Source: Rhodoplanes sp. Z2-YC6860
Lineage (GTDB): Bacteria > Pseudomonadota > Alphaproteobacteria > Rhizobiales > Xanthobacteraceae
DNA length: 64,000 nucleotides
Assembly: GCF_001579845.1 (NCBI RefSeq)
Contig: NZ_CP007440.1
Coordinates: forward strand, 2,936,029-3,000,028
Direction of reading: 5' to 3'
Made by a program: the position numbers and the translations under genes. The notes below the pieces were generated by a model. It made no database searches. It saw only the letters and a program-made list of their open reading frames with translations, and was not told where the DNA came from. Shown here piece after piece: positions 17,068 through 26,089 of the stretch; the first letter of the stretch is position 1, and the number at the start of each line of letters is the position of its first letter.

Positions 17068-17508
17068 TTAGTTGGTGTAGCGCGCCGTGATCTCGCGCGA
17101 GATCTTCGAGCCTTCCTCGAGATAACGCCGCACCGCCACGTTCGCGGCCGGAGTGCAGGTGCGATAGGACTGTTGGAAGCTGCGGTAGCCGCGGTTGAAG
17201 CTCGTCACCATGCGGTTCTTGCGATCCGCGGTCGTCGCTTCGGCATCGAGCAGAGCTTGCATCTGCTCGCGCCATTTCTGGCCTTCGTTGGCGCCGCACA
17301 GCGTGCGCAGGTATTGCAGCGCCCCCAGAATTTCGGCGAGCCGCATCAGGTCGGGCTCGAATGGCGCGGGCCCGCCTTGAATCTGCGGGGGAGCCGCCGG
17401 CGGCTCGGCCGCCCGCTGCGCATAGGCCGGACTTTGGGCCGACAGCTGCGCCGAGGCGAGCAGTGCGATGGCCGCAATGGCGGAAAGGGTACGCATGGGG
17501 CCCGTCAT
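17068..17508 (-). CDS. TIGR02301-family exported protein
   Basis: The 146-residue protein has a signal peptide (hydrophobic 8-26, cleavage after AYA near 30), a short proline/alanine linker, then a helical domain with LAEILGALQYLRTLCG, EGQKWREQMQALLDAE and NRGYRSFQQSYRTC. This is the TIGR02301 family, restricted to alphaproteobacteria, function unknown. Two cysteines (in LCGAN and YRTCTP) could form a periplasmic disulfide. It is convergent with the IclR gene (2 bp between stops). An alternative ATG lies four codons in. Confidence 0.88.
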   Translation of the reverse strand: MTGPMRTLSAIAAIALLASAQLSAQSPAYAQRAAEPPAAPPQIQGGPAPFEPDLMRLAEILGALQYLRTLCGANEGQKWREQMQALLDAEATTADRKNRMVTSFNRGYRSFQQSYRTCTPAANVAVRRYLEEGSKISREITARYTN

Positions 17509-17544
17509 ATGCTCCGGGGCGGCACTCTGCGCAAGCGACGAAAA

Positions 17545-18051
17545 TCAGCCCGCGATTTTCATCCGTTCGAAGGCTGTGGCGACAATCTCGGCAAGCCCTT
17601 CGGTGGTTTTCAGGCTCGCGAGTTCCTCCAGCCTGAGCCATCGGGCATCCGACAATTCCTCGTTCAGCTTCGGCTCGCCGGAGATCCAGCGCGAGGCGAA
17701 GCACAGGATCACGAAGTGGCGCGAGGCGCGGCCGCCGCTGTCGCGCACCACCACTTCGCGATGGCCGGCAAGCGACACCGGCTCGATGGTCAGCGCGGTC
17801 TCCTCCTGGATTTCGCGGATCAGCGCCTCGGCGAGCGTTTCGCCAGCTTCGACCACGCCACCTGGCATGGTCCAGATGCCGAGCGCGGGACCGCGCGCGC
17901 GCTGCGTCACCAGCACGCGGCCGTCACGGATGATGGCAGCGCTGACTGCGAGGAACGGGCGGTCGGGATAAGCGCGCGGGTCTTGTGCCTGGGTGTCTTG
18001 TGCCTGGGTGTCTTGCGCGCTGGAGTTCTGGGCGGGGGCTGTTGTGCTCAC
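17545..18051 (-). CDS. Nudix hydrolase (ADP-ribose pyrophosphatase-like)
   Basis: The protein has 168 residues with an intact Nudix box, GGVVEAGETLAEALIREIQEE, in the GX5EX7REUXEE pattern. Members hydrolyse nucleoside diphosphates linked to another moiety, such as ADP-ribose or oxidised nucleotides. The N-terminal tail holds a short tandem repeat (QDTQA twice) encoded by two exact 15-bp copies at 17981-18010, so tail length may vary between strains. The start GTG 18051 sits in a GTGA overlap with the stop of the upstream hypothetical gene, so the two are co-translated. Confidence 0.88.
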   Translation of the reverse strand: MSTTAPAQNSSAQDTQAQDTQAQDPRAYPDRPFLAVSAAIIRDGRVLVTQRARGPALGIWTMPGGVVEAGETLAEALIREIQEETALTIEPVSLAGHREVVVRDSGGRASRHFVILCFASRWISGEPKLNEELSDARWLRLEELASLKTTEGLAEIVATAFERMKIAG

Positions 18052-18479
18052 CCGTGGAACATAGCATCGATTGCGGCTTGTGAACTCAGCCGTTCGGCGG
18101 GGTTGTGGGCGGCGCCGTTGATCAAGGCGGCAAGCTCGGCGATCAAGGGCCGGATCGTGGCGGTGGCATGCCTGCCGATCGCCGCGATGTCGCCGCCGCC
18201 GGTTGCTTCGGTTCGCGCTTCGATCAGTTGGCCGAGGATCGCGCCCGCGAGCCGGTCGGTCTCGCGGCGCAGTGGCGCCGCACGATAGAGGTCGATCACG
18301 GCAAGGCGGTTGGTGAAGGGCGAGGCGGCGAAATGCTCGGCGTAGGTCTTGGGCTCCCAGGCTTTGAGGTCATCGAGGCATTCCGGGATGTCGGCCGCCA
18401 TCTCCAGCGCCATCAGCGCCTCGGTGAAGTGGTTGAGATAATCGGTGGATAGCCCGGTAACCGGGTTGATATTGGGCAT
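18048..18479 (-). CDS. Conserved hypothetical protein upstream of Nudix gene
   Basis: The 143-residue helical protein begins NINPVTGLSTDYLNHFTEALMALEM and contains WEPKTYAEHFAASPFTNR and a C-terminal LSSQAAIDAMFHG. No catalytic motif is recognised. I chose ATG 18479 because the NPVTGLSTDYLNHF segment looks like the true amino terminus of this alphaproteobacterial family; an ATG at 18533 would add 18 low-complexity residues. It is translationally coupled to the Nudix gene by a 4-nt overlap and divergent from the SRAP gene. Confidence 0.7.
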   Translation of the reverse strand: MPNINPVTGLSTDYLNHFTEALMALEMAADIPECLDDLKAWEPKTYAEHFAASPFTNRLAVIDLYRAAPLRRETDRLAGAILGQLIEARTEATGGGDIAAIGRHATATIRPLIAELAALINGAAHNPAERLSSQAAIDAMFHG

Positions 18480-18641
18480 GCCCGACCCAGATGCTTCCGG
18501 GCGAAGCGTGGTCGCGGCAGCGGAATGGGGCATCGCGGTCACGCGGTCCGGTTGGGCCGCGCAGTGTTTGCCTCGGCCGGTTAAGGAGCCCCTAAGATTT
18601 AAGGCAATGTGCGGATTTCGAGCCGCCTGTGGGACGGAATG

Positions 18642-19403
18642 ATGTGCGGACGTTATCTCATAACGACGGTGCCTGAGGCGATCCGCGCGCTGTTTCGCTA
18701 CCGGGAGCAGCCGAACTTTCCGCCGCGCTACAACGTGGCCCCGACCCAGCCGGTGCCGATCGTGCGCATGACCGATGGCGACAAGCATTTCGCGCTGGTG
18801 CGCTGGGGCCTGATCCCGCCCTGGGTGAAGGACCAGCGGGGCTTTTCACTCCTCATCAACGCGCGGGCCGAGACGATCCACGACAAGCCTGCCTTTCGAA
18901 ACGCCATGAAGCGGCGGCGTTGCCTGTTTCCGGCGGACGGCTTCTACGAATGGAAGAGCGACGGCTCGCGCAAGCGGCCGTTCGTGGCGCGGCCGACCGA
19001 CGGCAAGCCGATGGCGTTCGCCGGGCTCTGGGAGAACTGGATCGGCCCGAACGGCGAGGAGGTCGAGACCGCGGCGATCATCACCACGGATGCCAACAGG
19101 GAGATGGGCGCGGTGCATCACCGCGCGCCGGTGATCGTGCCGCCGGAGCAGTTCGACTTCTGGCTCGACTGCCGGAACGTGAGCGAGCAGGAGGCGTCGT
19201 CGCTGTTCACGCGCGCACCCGATGGTTCGATGGAGGTCTATGAGGTTTCCAGCGCGGTGAACCGCGTCGCCAACGACACGGCGGACCTGCTCAACCCTTA
19301 CGACCCGAGCACCGAGCCCGCGCCCGAACCGCCGAAGCCCAAGGCGCCGCGCAAAGCACCACGGCCGCAGCCCGAGGACACGGGGCAAGGCTCGTTGTTC
19401 TGA
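18642..19403 (+). CDS. yedK: SOS response-associated peptidase (YedK/HMCES, SRAP domain)
   Basis: The 253-residue protein protects abasic sites in single-stranded DNA by forming a thiazolidine crosslink through its N-terminal cysteine. The start is fixed by biology: ATG 18642 is followed directly by the catalytic Cys2 (MCGRY), exposed after methionine removal. Also present are Asn73 (LINARAET), Glu103 (DGFYEWK) and His160 (GAVHHRAPVI), the remaining active-site residues. A Pro/Lys-rich tail (about 225-250) ends in GQGSLF. A LexA-type box was not found with confidence upstream. Confidence 0.95.
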   Translation: MCGRYLITTVPEAIRALFRYREQPNFPPRYNVAPTQPVPIVRMTDGDKHFALVRWGLIPPWVKDQRGFSLLINARAETIHDKPAFRNAMKRRRCLFPADGFYEWKSDGSRKRPFVARPTDGKPMAFAGLWENWIGPNGEEVETAAIITTDANREMGAVHHRAPVIVPPEQFDFWLDCRNVSEQEASSLFTRAPDGSMEVYEVSSAVNRVANDTADLLNPYDPSTEPAPEPPKPKAPRKAPRPQPEDTGQGSLF

Positions 19404-19500
19404 CACTCGCCATTCCGGCCCCGGTCAGGCTATCTTTTGCCTCTATTCCGGGCGAGCCTTCGCTCGGGGCGGTCACCCGTGCGAATCAACGGAGAGGCCG

Positions 19501-19722
19501 ATGCGGGCTTTCCTCGTGGCACTGATCATCGCGCTGTTGCTGCTGCCGGCCTATGCGCAGCGCGAAGCAGGCCGGGGCGGCGGCGGCAAGCAGAACCCCG
19601 CCGCTGCGGCGGCCTCCGAAGAGCAGAAGCGAAAGAACGCCCAGCAGGAGAAGGACTACAAGTCGGCGCTCGAGCGGATTCCCGACAAGAAGCCGGCCGA
19701 CCCTTGGGCGAATATGCGGTGA
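19501..19722 (+). CDS. Small exported Ala/Gly/Lys-rich protein
   Basis: The 73-residue product has a clear signal peptide (MRAFLVALIIALLLLPAYAQ, cleavage after AYA near 19) and a short hydrophilic mature part with a poly-Ala stretch, a Lys/Gln/Glu helix and the ending PADPWANMR. The PADPW(A/G)xxR ending is a feature I associate with small periplasmic proteins of Bradyrhizobium-type bacteria. Function is unknown. An SD-like GAGAGG lies a few bases before the ATG. An inverted-repeat element follows 26 bp after the stop. Confidence 0.7.
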   Translation: MRAFLVALIIALLLLPAYAQREAGRGGGGKQNPAAAAASEEQKRKNAQQEKDYKSALERIPDKKPADPWANMR

Positions 19723-19747
19723 GCGCTGCTACGGTCCTAGCAACTCG

Positions 19748-19850
19748 GTCATTCCGGGGCGGCGCGAAGCGTCGAATCCGGAATCCAGTCGAGGAGGGAC
19801 TGCCGCTGTAACTGGATTCCGGATCGCCGCTTCGCGGCGTCCGGAATGAC
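19748..19850. repeat. Intergenic inverted-repeat element of the GTCATTCCGG type
   Basis: The left arm (19748-19788) begins GTCATTCCGGGGCGGCGCGA and ends CCGGAATCCAG. The right arm (19812-19850) begins CTGGATTCCGG and ends CCGGAATGAC; it contains the CGCTTCGCGGC complement. Both arms pair over about 38 positions with a few mismatches around a short loop. Dispersed palindromes with GTCATTCCGG/CCGGAATCCAG ends are frequent between genes in Rhizobiales. It lies between two convergent genes and may end transcription on both strands. Confidence 0.78.
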
Positions 19851-19861
19851 AGCGGTGGAGA

Positions 19862-21292
19862 TCACAGCACCTTGCCGGGATTCAGAATGCCCTTCGGGTC
19901 GAGCGTGCGCTTGAGCGTCTTCATCAGATCGTAGGCCACCGGGTCCTTGATCTTCGGCAGGTAGTCGCGCTTGACGATGCCGACGCCGTGCTCGGCCGAG
20001 ACCGAGCCGCCGTACTTCAGCACGATCTTGTAGACCACGTCGTTCATGTCGTCCCAGCGCTTCAAATACGCGGCCTTGTCGGCGCCGACCGGCTGCGTGA
20101 TGTTGTAGTGGATGTTGCCGTCGCCGACATGGCCGAACGGCATCGGCCGGCAGCCGGGGATGAGCTTGATCGCCGCGGCATTGGCCTCTTCGATGAAGGC
20201 CGGAATTCTCGCGACCGGCACCGATATGTCGTGCTTGATCGAGCCGCCCTCGCGGCCCTGCATCTCGCCGAACAGTTCGCGGATGCGCCAGAATGTTTTC
20301 GCCTGCTCGAGGCTGTCGCAGATCGTGGCGTCGAGCACGAGGCCCTTCTCCAGGCCCGCGGCCAGGATCTGTTCCATCGAGTCGCGAAGACCCTCCGTGC
20401 GCTGCGACGACAGCTCGATCAGCACCGAATAGGGCGACGGCGTCGAAAGCGGATCGCGCACACCAGAGCCGTGCCGTAGCACGATGTCGATGCCCTCGCG
20501 CGCCATGATCTCGAAGCTCGTCACGCCGCCGGCGGTGAGCTCCGTTGCAAGCCCGAGCAGATCGACTGCAGCCTGCACGTTCGGGATCGCGGCCCACGCC
20601 GTCTCCACCGACTTCGGCCGCGGCACCATGCGCAGCACCGCCGCGGTGATGACGCCGAGCGTGCCTTCGGCGCCGATGAACAGGTCGCGCAGGTCGTAGC
20701 CGGTGTTGTCCTTCTTCAGCTTGTTGAGGTTGTTCATGATGCGGCCGTCGGCCAGCACCACTTCGAGCCCGAGCGCGTGCGAGCGCGCGACGCCGTGCGT
20801 CAGCGCGGCCGTGCCGCCGGCGTTGGTCGAGAGATTGCCGCCGATCGTGCAGCTTCCCTCGGACGGCAGGAGCTGCGGGTAGAGCCGGTCGACATTGGCC
20901 GCAGCCTCACGCGCGCGCTGCAGCGTGACGCCGGCCTCGCAGGTGATGGTGTTCGACACCGGATCGACCTCGCGAATCTTGTCCATCCGGTTGAGCGACA
21001 GCAGCACCTCGCCGTTGTGCGGGATCTGGCCGCCAACGAGGCCGGTGTTGCCGCCCTGCGGGATGATCGCCGTCGAGGTCTCGTAGCAGATTTTCAGAAG
21101 CTCCGAGATCTCCTGCGTCGAGCCCGGCCGCAGCACCACCGGCGTATGCCCGGTCCACAGCGCGCGGAATTCGACCAGATACGGCGTCTGCTTGTCCTTG
21201 TCGGTGATCGCGTTCTTCTCGCCGACCACCGCGATCAGCCGTTGCAAGGTCTGCGGCGACACGGCGGTGATGGGCTTGCTCATTTCGTTCAT
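19862..21292 (-). CDS. FAD-linked 2-hydroxyacid dehydrogenase (GlcD/D-2-hydroxyglutarate type)
   Basis: The 476-residue flavoprotein has the PCMH-type FAD domain (PQGGNTGLVGGQ near 78-89, EGSCTIGGNLSTNAGGTAAL, LGLEVVLADGR, FIGAEGTLGVIT) and the C-terminal domain with GHVGDGNIHYN and EHGVGIVKRDYL, whose histidines bind the metal and substrate carboxylate. Such enzymes oxidise D-2-hydroxyglutarate, D-lactate or glycolate and pass electrons to quinone or ETF. No GlcE/GlcF partners follow, which favours the single-subunit D-2HG/D-lactate type. ATG 21292 is preceded by AAGG; another ATG lies three codons in. Confidence 0.88.
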   Translation of the reverse strand: MNEMSKPITAVSPQTLQRLIAVVGEKNAITDKDKQTPYLVEFRALWTGHTPVVLRPGSTQEISELLKICYETSTAIIPQGGNTGLVGGQIPHNGEVLLSLNRMDKIREVDPVSNTITCEAGVTLQRAREAAANVDRLYPQLLPSEGSCTIGGNLSTNAGGTAALTHGVARSHALGLEVVLADGRIMNNLNKLKKDNTGYDLRDLFIGAEGTLGVITAAVLRMVPRPKSVETAWAAIPNVQAAVDLLGLATELTAGGVTSFEIMAREGIDIVLRHGSGVRDPLSTPSPYSVLIELSSQRTEGLRDSMEQILAAGLEKGLVLDATICDSLEQAKTFWRIRELFGEMQGREGGSIKHDISVPVARIPAFIEEANAAAIKLIPGCRPMPFGHVGDGNIHYNITQPVGADKAAYLKRWDDMNDVVYKIVLKYGGSVSAEHGVGIVKRDYLPKIKDPVAYDLMKTLKRTLDPKGILNPGKVL

Positions 21293-21317
21293 GGAACTGA
21301 ACCTTCCGGCTATTTTT

Positions 21318-22340
21318 CTAATTGTCTCGCGGCGCAGCCGCGCGGGCAAGGCGGTCGTTGATCGCCTCGCCGAGGCCTTCGAACGGCACCTTCATCACCG
21401 CGATTCCCGTTGCTTCGGCGGCGTCGAGCGTGCGCAGGTCGGAAAACAGGTTCGCCGCGGCCTCGAGCAGGTCGCCCGCGGGCGAGAGGTTCAGCACGCG
21501 CACGGCGTTCTCGGTGCCCTTCGGCAAATTCGCGCCGAAGGCGAGCAGCGCCTCGCCAGGCTTCACGTCGGTCGCATTGAGCCGCAGCGTCGTCCGCGGC
21601 GCGTAGTGCGACGCCATCATGCCGGGCGCGATCAATGCTTCCGGGTCCATGACGCTGGCCGGCGCATCGTCCGGGTCCTTGCCCAGCACCCGCCGGATCT
21701 CGTTACGCGGCAGCCCGCCGGGGCGAAGGAGCAGCGGCCGGTCGAGCAGCGCCACGATGGTCGACTCCACGCCCACCGCCGCAGGGCCGCCGTCGATGAT
21801 CAGGTCAACGCGGCCTTGGAGGTCGTCGAGCACGTGCTTGGCCGTGGTCGGCGACACGTGGCCCGACCGGTTGGCTGACGGCGCGACCACCGGATGGCCG
21901 AGCCGCTTGATGATCTCGCGGGCGAGCTCATGGTCCGGCACCCGCACCGCGATGCTGTCGAGGCCGGCGGTGGCAAGATCGGCCACCGGACAGCCGGTGC
22001 GTTTCTTCAGAACGAGCGTCAACGGCCCCGGCCAGAACTTCGCGGCGAGCCGCTCGGCCGTGGCGTCGAACACCGCGAGCCGCCGCGCCGCCGGCAGATC
22101 GATCACATGGGCGATGAGCGGATTGAACGATGGCCGGCCCTTTGCGGCATAGAGCTTCGCCACCGCCGTGGCGTTGGTCGCGTCGGCGCCGAGCCCGTAA
22201 ACCGTCTCGGTCGGAAACGCCACGAGGCCACCGCCCGCAAGGCACGCCGCCGCCTCGGCGGCCGCGCCGGCCTCGTTCGGGATGACGCGCGTCGGGACTT
22301 TGCCGGGCGTGGGTTTCGCGGGTGTGATTGGGCCGGTCAT
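21318..22340 (-). CDS. tsaC: L-threonylcarbamoyladenylate synthase (Sua5-type)
   Basis: The 340-residue enzyme makes threonylcarbamoyl-AMP for t6A37 modification of ANN-decoding tRNAs. The YrdC domain (about 20-225) shows FPTETVYGLGADA, a KGRPSFNPLIAHV stretch, FWPGPLTLVLKK, VAPSANRSGH and GGPAAVGVESTIVAL. It is followed by a Sua5 domain (about 240-335), which makes it the long form. ATG 22340 overlaps the TGA of the MmgE/PrpD gene (ATGA), so it is translationally coupled to an unrelated metabolic gene. Confidence 0.94.
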   Translation of the reverse strand: MTGPITPAKPTPGKVPTRVIPNEAGAAAEAAACLAGGGLVAFPTETVYGLGADATNATAVAKLYAAKGRPSFNPLIAHVIDLPAARRLAVFDATAERLAAKFWPGPLTLVLKKRTGCPVADLATAGLDSIAVRVPDHELAREIIKRLGHPVVAPSANRSGHVSPTTAKHVLDDLQGRVDLIIDGGPAAVGVESTIVALLDRPLLLRPGGLPRNEIRRVLGKDPDDAPASVMDPEALIAPGMMASHYAPRTTLRLNATDVKPGEALLAFGANLPKGTENAVRVLNLSPAGDLLEAAANLFSDLRTLDAAEATGIAVMKVPFEGLGEAINDRLARAAAPRDN

Positions 22341-23770
22341 CTCGCTTTCGCTCGCTTGACCGGCTTCTTCTGCGCCGAGGCGGCGCGCTTCACCGTCACG
22401 GCCTTGCGCGCTTTGGCGGCGTCGACCTTGACGAAGTCGAGGCTCTTTTCGTTTTCCAGGTTCTGCAGCCGCTCGAACAGCCGCGCCATCGCCTTGCCGT
22501 CGCAATGCCGCGTCAGCAGCAGGAACTTCTCGCGCATCTCCTCGACGCTGAGCGGCTGCTCCGGCGTGCCCTTGAAGCTGTCGACGCGGCGCGTCAGCAC
22601 GCGGCCGTCCTTCAGCGTGACGGTGACGGTAGAGGCGATGGTGTGGCCGTGCGCGGCTTCATCAGCGACCGTGACAGTCACGAGCTTTGCCAACGCACGG
22701 ATCGCCGGATCGTTGAAGTTCTTCATGTTGAACGAGGCCGGATCGCGCGCATCCTTGTAGTGCGCGAGCGCCACGTTGAACGGCAGCGAATACTGCGCCA
22801 GCATCAGGTCGGCAGGTTCGGGGATGTTGTGCACGCTCGCCATCTTCGGCGTGCCGGCGACCGCGATTGAAGCGACATCGGAGCCCGCATAGCCGTGCTC
22901 GCGGCGAAGGTCTTCGATCGCCTGCACCGAGGTGTGCGAGGTGATGTGCACCGGAAAGCGCTTGAGCATGATGCGCAGGCTCGCCCATTCGCTGCCGAGC
23001 CCGCGGGTCAGCGCCGGGAGGTCGTGCTCGCCGCAATAGACGTTGAGGAAGCCGAACTGGCCCTCCAGCACGCTGACCGGCCCGGTGAAGCCCTGTTCGG
23101 CAAGGTGTGCGGCCATGATGCCGCTTTCCGCCGCGCGGCCGAGATGCAGCCGCTTCACCATGGCGCCGGTGCCGGACTTGGCAAATTCCAGAAGTCCCGC
23201 CGAGGTCGAGCCGGCGATGCCGAGCGCATTGAGCATCATCGGCGCGTCGAACCTGAGCAGCCGCCCGACCGCCGCCGCCGAGCCGAATGGCCCGGTGGTG
23301 CCGGGCGCATGAAAGCCGCGGGTCTCGTTATTGTGTTTGGTCGCGCGCCCGACCCGGATCATCAGCTCGCTGCCCGCCACCACGGCCTCGAGCAGCGCCC
23401 GGCCGCCGAGGCCGCGCTCCTGCGCCACGGCCAACGCAGGCATCGCCATGGTGGCGCCTGGGTGCACTCCGGTGTTCGGCCAGGTCAGGTTGTCCATCTC
23501 GAAGGCGTGCGCCAGGCTGCCGTTGGCGAAAGCCGCAGCCGGCGCCTGGAGCTTGGCGCCACCCGGCGCGAACACGTAGGCTTTGCCGCCCGCGCCGCGC
23601 TTTTGCGCATAGCCCACGATGATCCGGCTCCAGGGCAGATGCGCGCCAAACGCGATCGCCGCGATGGTGTCGGCAATGGCGTCCTTGGCCCGCTGGATGA
23701 CCGGCCCCGGGATGTCGCGAAGGCTCAGTCCCGCCGCGTATTCCGCCAGTTGCAAGCTTTCCTGCGCCAT
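22337..23770 (-). CDS. MmgE/PrpD family protein
   Basis: The protein has 477 residues. Family signs include the helical N-terminal half with DAIADTIAAIAFG, AFANGSLAHAFEMDNL, HPGATMAMPALAVAQERG, and the later RFPVHITSHTSVQAIEDLR. Relatives are 2-methylcitrate dehydratase, cis-aconitate decarboxylase and epimerases, so hydro-lyase or decarboxylase chemistry on a tricarboxylate is likely but unspecified. The last 30 residues form an unusual Lys/Arg/Ala tail (KARKAVTVKRAASAQKKPVK) outside the fold. It precedes tsaC with a 4-nt overlap and begins about 185 bp from a tRNA gene. Confidence 0.87.
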   Translation of the reverse strand: MAQESLQLAEYAAGLSLRDIPGPVIQRAKDAIADTIAAIAFGAHLPWSRIIVGYAQKRGAGGKAYVFAPGGAKLQAPAAAFANGSLAHAFEMDNLTWPNTGVHPGATMAMPALAVAQERGLGGRALLEAVVAGSELMIRVGRATKHNNETRGFHAPGTTGPFGSAAAVGRLLRFDAPMMLNALGIAGSTSAGLLEFAKSGTGAMVKRLHLGRAAESGIMAAHLAEQGFTGPVSVLEGQFGFLNVYCGEHDLPALTRGLGSEWASLRIMLKRFPVHITSHTSVQAIEDLRREHGYAGSDVASIAVAGTPKMASVHNIPEPADLMLAQYSLPFNVALAHYKDARDPASFNMKNFNDPAIRALAKLVTVTVADEAAHGHTIASTVTVTLKDGRVLTRRVDSFKGTPEQPLSVEEMREKFLLLTRHCDGKAMARLFERLQNLENEKSLDFVKVDAAKARKAVTVKRAASAQKKPVKRAKAR

Positions 23771-23954
23771 TCCCGTCCATCCCGGCTTGATGATCCGCCG
23801 CCTTGGTCGCGACGTTTGCCGACCCTATACGAATTCGGTGACGGCTGGGGGAGGGGCCTCGGCAGGCGGCGGGCGGCAACGAAGCCCGAAACACGATCTT
23901 GTCACGGACAATTAAGGGGGCGGCGCTCGGGATCACCCATACCCTTAAGAACTC

Positions 23955-24031
<77 letters not shown>

Positions 24032-24112
24032 ACACAGAAGGCCGGTCTTATAGCGGCCACTTCCGGCCCCCGCAAGCGCAGATCAAGCCTCTGAATTCCA
24101 GCGCGTTTCGGC

Positions 24113-25915
24113 TCATCCGTGCTCTTTGATGACCGAGAGGAAGGCTTCCCCGTACCGCGCGAGCTTGGCTTCGCCGACGCCGGAGATGCCGGCAAGCTCG
24201 GCTGCGGACCGTGGCGTGCGTGCGGCCATCTCCATCAGCGTCTTGTCGTGAAAGATGACGTAGGGCGGCACGTTCCCGGCTTTGGCCAGTTCCAGCCGCC
24301 GGGCGCGCAACTTGTCGAACAGGATGCGGTCCGCAGCCGGTAGCGCCTCCTTGGCCTCCCGGCGCGCGGACTTTCCTTTCGGTTTGGCCTTCTTCACCAC
24401 GCGCAGGCTCAACGGCGGCTTCTCGCGCAGGAACTCGCGGCCCTTGGCGGAGATCGACAGGCCGCCATGGCCCGCCACGTCGACGTCGATCAGTCCATGC
24501 GCCACCAGCTGGCGGATGATCGAGCGCCAGGCGTTGCGGTCGTGCGCCGTGCCGATGCCGAACGTGGACAGCTTGTCGTGGCCCAGGCGCTCGATGCGCT
24601 CGTCGGTCTCGCCGAGCAGAACCGAGATGACGTGCGCCTGCCCGAAGCGCTCGCCGGTGCGGTAGATGCAGGACAGAAGCTTCTGGGCGTCGAGCGTGCC
24701 GTCGAACGTCTGCGGCGGGTCGAGGCAGACGTCGCAATTGCCGCAAGGCTCGCAATTGTCGCCGAAGTAACGCAACAGCACCTGCCGGCGGCACTGGCAG
24801 GACTCTGCAAAGCCCAGGAGGGCGTCGAGCTTGCGATGCTCCATGCGCTTGCGCGCATCGGGCGCCTCCGTGGCGTCGATGAAGCGGCGGCGCAGCGCCA
24901 TGTCGCCGGCGCCATAGAGCATCAGCACTTCGGACGGCAGACCGTCGCGGCCCGCGCGGCCGGTTTCCTGGTAGTAGGCTTCGATGCTGCCGGGCAAATC
25001 GACATGCAGCACAAAGCGCACATCGGGCTTGTCGATGCCCATGCCGAACGCGATGGTGGCCACCATGATCAGGCCTTGCTCATGCTGGAAGCGGCGCTGG
25101 TTGGTTTGCCGCGCCTTCATTTCCATGCCGGCATGGTAGGGCAGCGCAGTGTGACCGTGGTCGTTGAGGGTGGCGGCGACTTCCTCGGTCTTGCGCTTGG
25201 ACAGGCAATAGACGATGCCGCTCTCGCCCCTGCGGGACTCGAGAAAGCGAAGCATCTGCTGCGTCGCGCCGGTCTTTTCGGCGGCGCCATAGCGGATGTT
25301 GGGGCGGTCGAAGCCGGCGACGAAGCTGTTGTCAGCGCCGATCTTGAGGTGTTCGACGATCTCGGCTCTGGTTGGTGCGTCTGCCGTGGCGGTGAGGGCC
25401 ATGCGCGGCACGTCGGAAAAGATGTTCGCGAGGCAGTCGAGCGCGCGGTACTCGGGCCGGAAATCATGGCCCCACTGTGAAACGCAGTGGGCCTCGTCGA
25501 TGGCGATGATGGAGAGCGGTGCCGACTTCAGCCGGTCGAGACTCTTCAACAGCGTTTCCGGCGCCATGTAGAGGAGGTCCATCTCGCCGCGCTCGATGTC
25601 GCGCCAGAGAAGATCCTTTTCCGTGCCCCAGAGCTGGGAATTGAGTGCCGAAGCCTTCACGCCGGCCTGTCTGAGCGCCGCCACCTGATCGTCCATCAGG
25701 GCGATCAGCGGCGACACGACCAGGCCGATGCCCGAGCGGACCAGCGCCGGGATCTGGTAGCAGAGCGACTTGCCGCCGCCGGTCGGCATCAGGACGAAGG
25801 CGTTGTTTCCGGCGATCACATGCTCGATGATCTCCCGTTGCTGCCCGCGGAAGGCGTCATAGCCGTAAATCGTCTTCAGAATGGAGAGCGGGTCAGCCTG
25901 CACGGGAACAGTCAA
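24113..25915 (-). CDS. recQ: ATP-dependent DNA helicase RecQ
   Basis: The 600-residue 3'-5' helicase has Walker A MPTGGGKS (43-50), DEAH (140-143), the aromatic-rich loop SQWGHDFRPEYR, motif VI with YYQETGRAGRDG, the RecQ zinc site with four cysteines in a CQCRR...CEPCGNCDVC arrangement (about 376-400), a winged-helix RQC domain and a C-terminal HRDC domain (about 525-600). It acts in recombinational repair and replication-fork restart. The only in-frame start before conserved sequence is a TTG at 25915 with a poorly placed SD; GTG 25903 is an alternative. A Lys/Arg-rich linker separates RQC and HRDC. Confidence 0.95.
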   Translation of the reverse strand: MTVPVQADPLSILKTIYGYDAFRGQQREIIEHVIAGNNAFVLMPTGGGKSLCYQIPALVRSGIGLVVSPLIALMDDQVAALRQAGVKASALNSQLWGTEKDLLWRDIERGEMDLLYMAPETLLKSLDRLKSAPLSIIAIDEAHCVSQWGHDFRPEYRALDCLANIFSDVPRMALTATADAPTRAEIVEHLKIGADNSFVAGFDRPNIRYGAAEKTGATQQMLRFLESRRGESGIVYCLSKRKTEEVAATLNDHGHTALPYHAGMEMKARQTNQRRFQHEQGLIMVATIAFGMGIDKPDVRFVLHVDLPGSIEAYYQETGRAGRDGLPSEVLMLYGAGDMALRRRFIDATEAPDARKRMEHRKLDALLGFAESCQCRRQVLLRYFGDNCEPCGNCDVCLDPPQTFDGTLDAQKLLSCIYRTGERFGQAHVISVLLGETDERIERLGHDKLSTFGIGTAHDRNAWRSIIRQLVAHGLIDVDVAGHGGLSISAKGREFLREKPPLSLRVVKKAKPKGKSARREAKEALPAADRILFDKLRARRLELAKAGNVPPYVIFHDKTLMEMAARTPRSAAELAGISGVGEAKLARYGEAFLSVIKEHG

Positions 25916-26089
25916 ATCCTGAAAGCATGTCGCTCATGGAATAGCGGAGTTCTTCCGCCGAAGCAGCATCGGGCGCGCTTCCGTGCCAGTTATGCCGCAT
26001 CTATTTTATGATCTGACCGGCGAGCCGCCCGACACCGTCGCGTGGTAAAGCTTGGAAATCTTTGTGGAACAAACAACAGGATCGAACCA

